From the NCBI GenBank assembly GCA_002308155.1, contig DBVQ01000059.1, positions 9,871 through 15,244 of the forward strand: a stretch of 5,374 bases of DNA, in the 5' to 3' direction. A program made the translations under genes and the position numbers. The notes beneath the pieces are model-generated. The model ran no database searches, was not told the origin of the DNA, and saw nothing but the letters and a program-made list of their open reading frames with translations. Below, piece after piece: positions 4,476-5,374 of the stretch. The number at the start of each line of letters is the position of its first letter. The stretch's first letter is position 1. This DNA comes from Christensenella sp. UBA1260. GTDB taxonomy: Bacteria > Bacillota > Clostridia > Christensenellales > CAG-917.

Positions 4476-5306
4476 ATGAATAAGACAACGGATTTTTTGG
4501 CACTACCCGTGCTCAGCCTAGCAGACGCACGCATAATCGGCAAGGTGCAGAGCGTGCTCTTTGACGAGGGCGCAAAACAGGCAATCTATCTTGCGATTTC
4601 CGTGGACGGCAAAACTTCACTGCTCCCCTACGACAAAGTTATGTCCAAATCGGATGCGGTTGTCATTGACAGCACGCTTTCACTCGTTGATGCTTGCGAC
4701 GTTGATATGTCTGCACTTAATACTGTTGACGGCAAGGACATATATACGCAGACGGGCGAGTTCAAGGGCAAAGCCCTTGAAGTTGAGCTTTTTGCAAGTG
4801 GCAAAACAAGCAAAATCGTTGCAGAAGGCGCAAGCTACACCCCGTCCGCCTTCCAGCATATCGGCGACGTGCTTCTTTTAAAACCCGTCAAAAAACGCAC
4901 CGTCAGACACACAATCCCAAAAGACACAACTGATCGTAAAGTGACAATTTTGGAACAACCGACAAGAAACAATGTCTCTTCAAATAAAATAGCAAAGCAG
5001 GTGCAGGACAACGTCCTACCACAAAAACCGATTGCCATAGAACAGGGCTCGCCGCTCTTCTCACAGGACGCCCTTGAGAAAATCGTCGGGCAAGAGGTCG
5101 TCTATATTGATACGGACGAGCGCACGCCCGCGCGCATAATAGGCGACTACGACTTCCTGCTCGGCAGAACGCTCTTGCACGACCTCACAACCTACGCCGG
5201 CACCCTGCTCGCCAAGCAAGGCACAGTTATAACAAAAGACCTCGTTGAAACCGCCGCGCGCTATGGAAAGCTCGTGGATTTGACTCTAAATAGTTCATAT
5301 AAATAG
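4476..5306 (+). CDS. PRC-barrel domain protein with a C-terminal barrel-like module
   Basis: A 276-residue protein with no signal peptide or membrane segment. Residues 7-75 are a PRC-barrel module (LPVLSLADARIIGKVQSVLFD, then AIYLAISVDGKTSLLPYDKV). Residues 80-137 look like a second one (VDGKDIYTQTGEFKGKALEVEL to IGDVLLLKP). Residues 138-195 are a polar, lysine- and asparagine-containing linker. Residues 200-272 form a third part (IVGQEVVY, DFLLGRTLLHDL, GTLLAKQGTVITKDLVETAARYGKLVDLT) resembling the tail of clostridial PRC-barrel proteins. PRC barrels occur in RNA-processing (RimM), photosynthetic and small sporulation-associated proteins and usually mediate protein contacts; the partner here is unknown. 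The start at 4476 follows AGAGGTGA (4464-4471). The frame stays open back to 4305, but that extension lacks a ribosome binding site and looks non-coding. The gene is transcribed away from the amidase across the shared control region. Confidence 0.85.
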   Translation: MNKTTDFLALPVLSLADARIIGKVQSVLFDEGAKQAIYLAISVDGKTSLLPYDKVMSKSDAVVIDSTLSLVDACDVDMSALNTVDGKDIYTQTGEFKGKALEVELFASGKTSKIVAEGASYTPSAFQHIGDVLLLKPVKKRTVRHTIPKDTTDRKVTILEQPTRNNVSSNKIAKQVQDNVLPQKPIAIEQGSPLFSQDALEKIVGQEVVYIDTDERTPARIIGDYDFLLGRTLLHDLTTYAGTLLAKQGTVITKDLVETAARYGKLVDLTLNSSYK

Positions 5307-5374
5307 TTTTCAAACCGCTCAGTTTTGATGAGATGCAAGGAAACAAAAAAAATCACCCCGCCTAATGTACAAGA

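Noticed and set aside
5307..5374. Terminator or new gene after the PRC-barrel gene
   Set aside because: The CAAAC/GTTTTG pairing near 5311-5327 is short and bulged with no T-run. The ATG at 5328 lacks a ribosome binding site and only 15 codons remain before the window ends.

Overview
The window looks like a piece of a Bacillota (Firmicutes) chromosome, probably from an endospore-forming Clostridia-like lineage. The evidence is strong GAGGTGA-type ribosome binding sites, a CwlD-like spore-cortex amidase, a PRC-barrel protein, a tandem pair of sites matching the Spo0A box, and sequences resembling the sporulation sigma-E promoter. No rRNA, tRNA, CRISPR array, insertion sequence or phage gene was seen. 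Coding density is high, and the only long non-coding stretch is 4166-4475.

Layout. Five genes on the minus strand fill 1-4165. In order of transcription they are a CwlD-like N-acetylmuramoyl-L-alanine amidase (4165-3458), an unrecognised 138-residue protein (3409-2993), radC (2988-2242), gltX (2249-810) and the N-terminal 260 residues of a secreted subtilisin-family (S8) protease (781 to the window edge). The last four are packed with a 4-bp gap, an 8-bp overlap and a 28-bp gap, and read as one operon. They are served by a good sigma-A promoter at 3418-3446, which appears to give an almost leaderless mRNA for the 138-residue gene. One plus-strand gene (4476-5306) encodes a 276-residue PRC-barrel protein. 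The last 68 bases (5307-5374) hold nothing I can support.

The most interesting part is the 310-bp divergent intergenic region, 4166-4475. It contains four DnaA-box nonamers arranged as an exactly symmetric inverted repeat, one of them the perfect consensus TTATCCACA. About 90 bp further right are two head-to-tail Spo0A boxes exactly 10 bp apart. There are also sigma-E-like promoter matches facing each gene and a duplicated translation-initiation signal. Genes on both sides are transcribed away from this point, as at a replication origin. It could therefore be a chromosomal origin (or part of one), a DnaA titration/regulatory locus, or a DnaA/Spo0A-controlled switch for two envelope/sporulation genes. 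The sequence alone cannot choose between these.

Working together: the amidase and PRC-barrel protein are plausible spore/envelope functions sharing one control region. The radC-gltX operon combines housekeeping (glutamyl-tRNA synthesis, a RadC JAMM protein) with an unknown small protein and an exported protease. No functional link among those four is evident beyond co-transcription.
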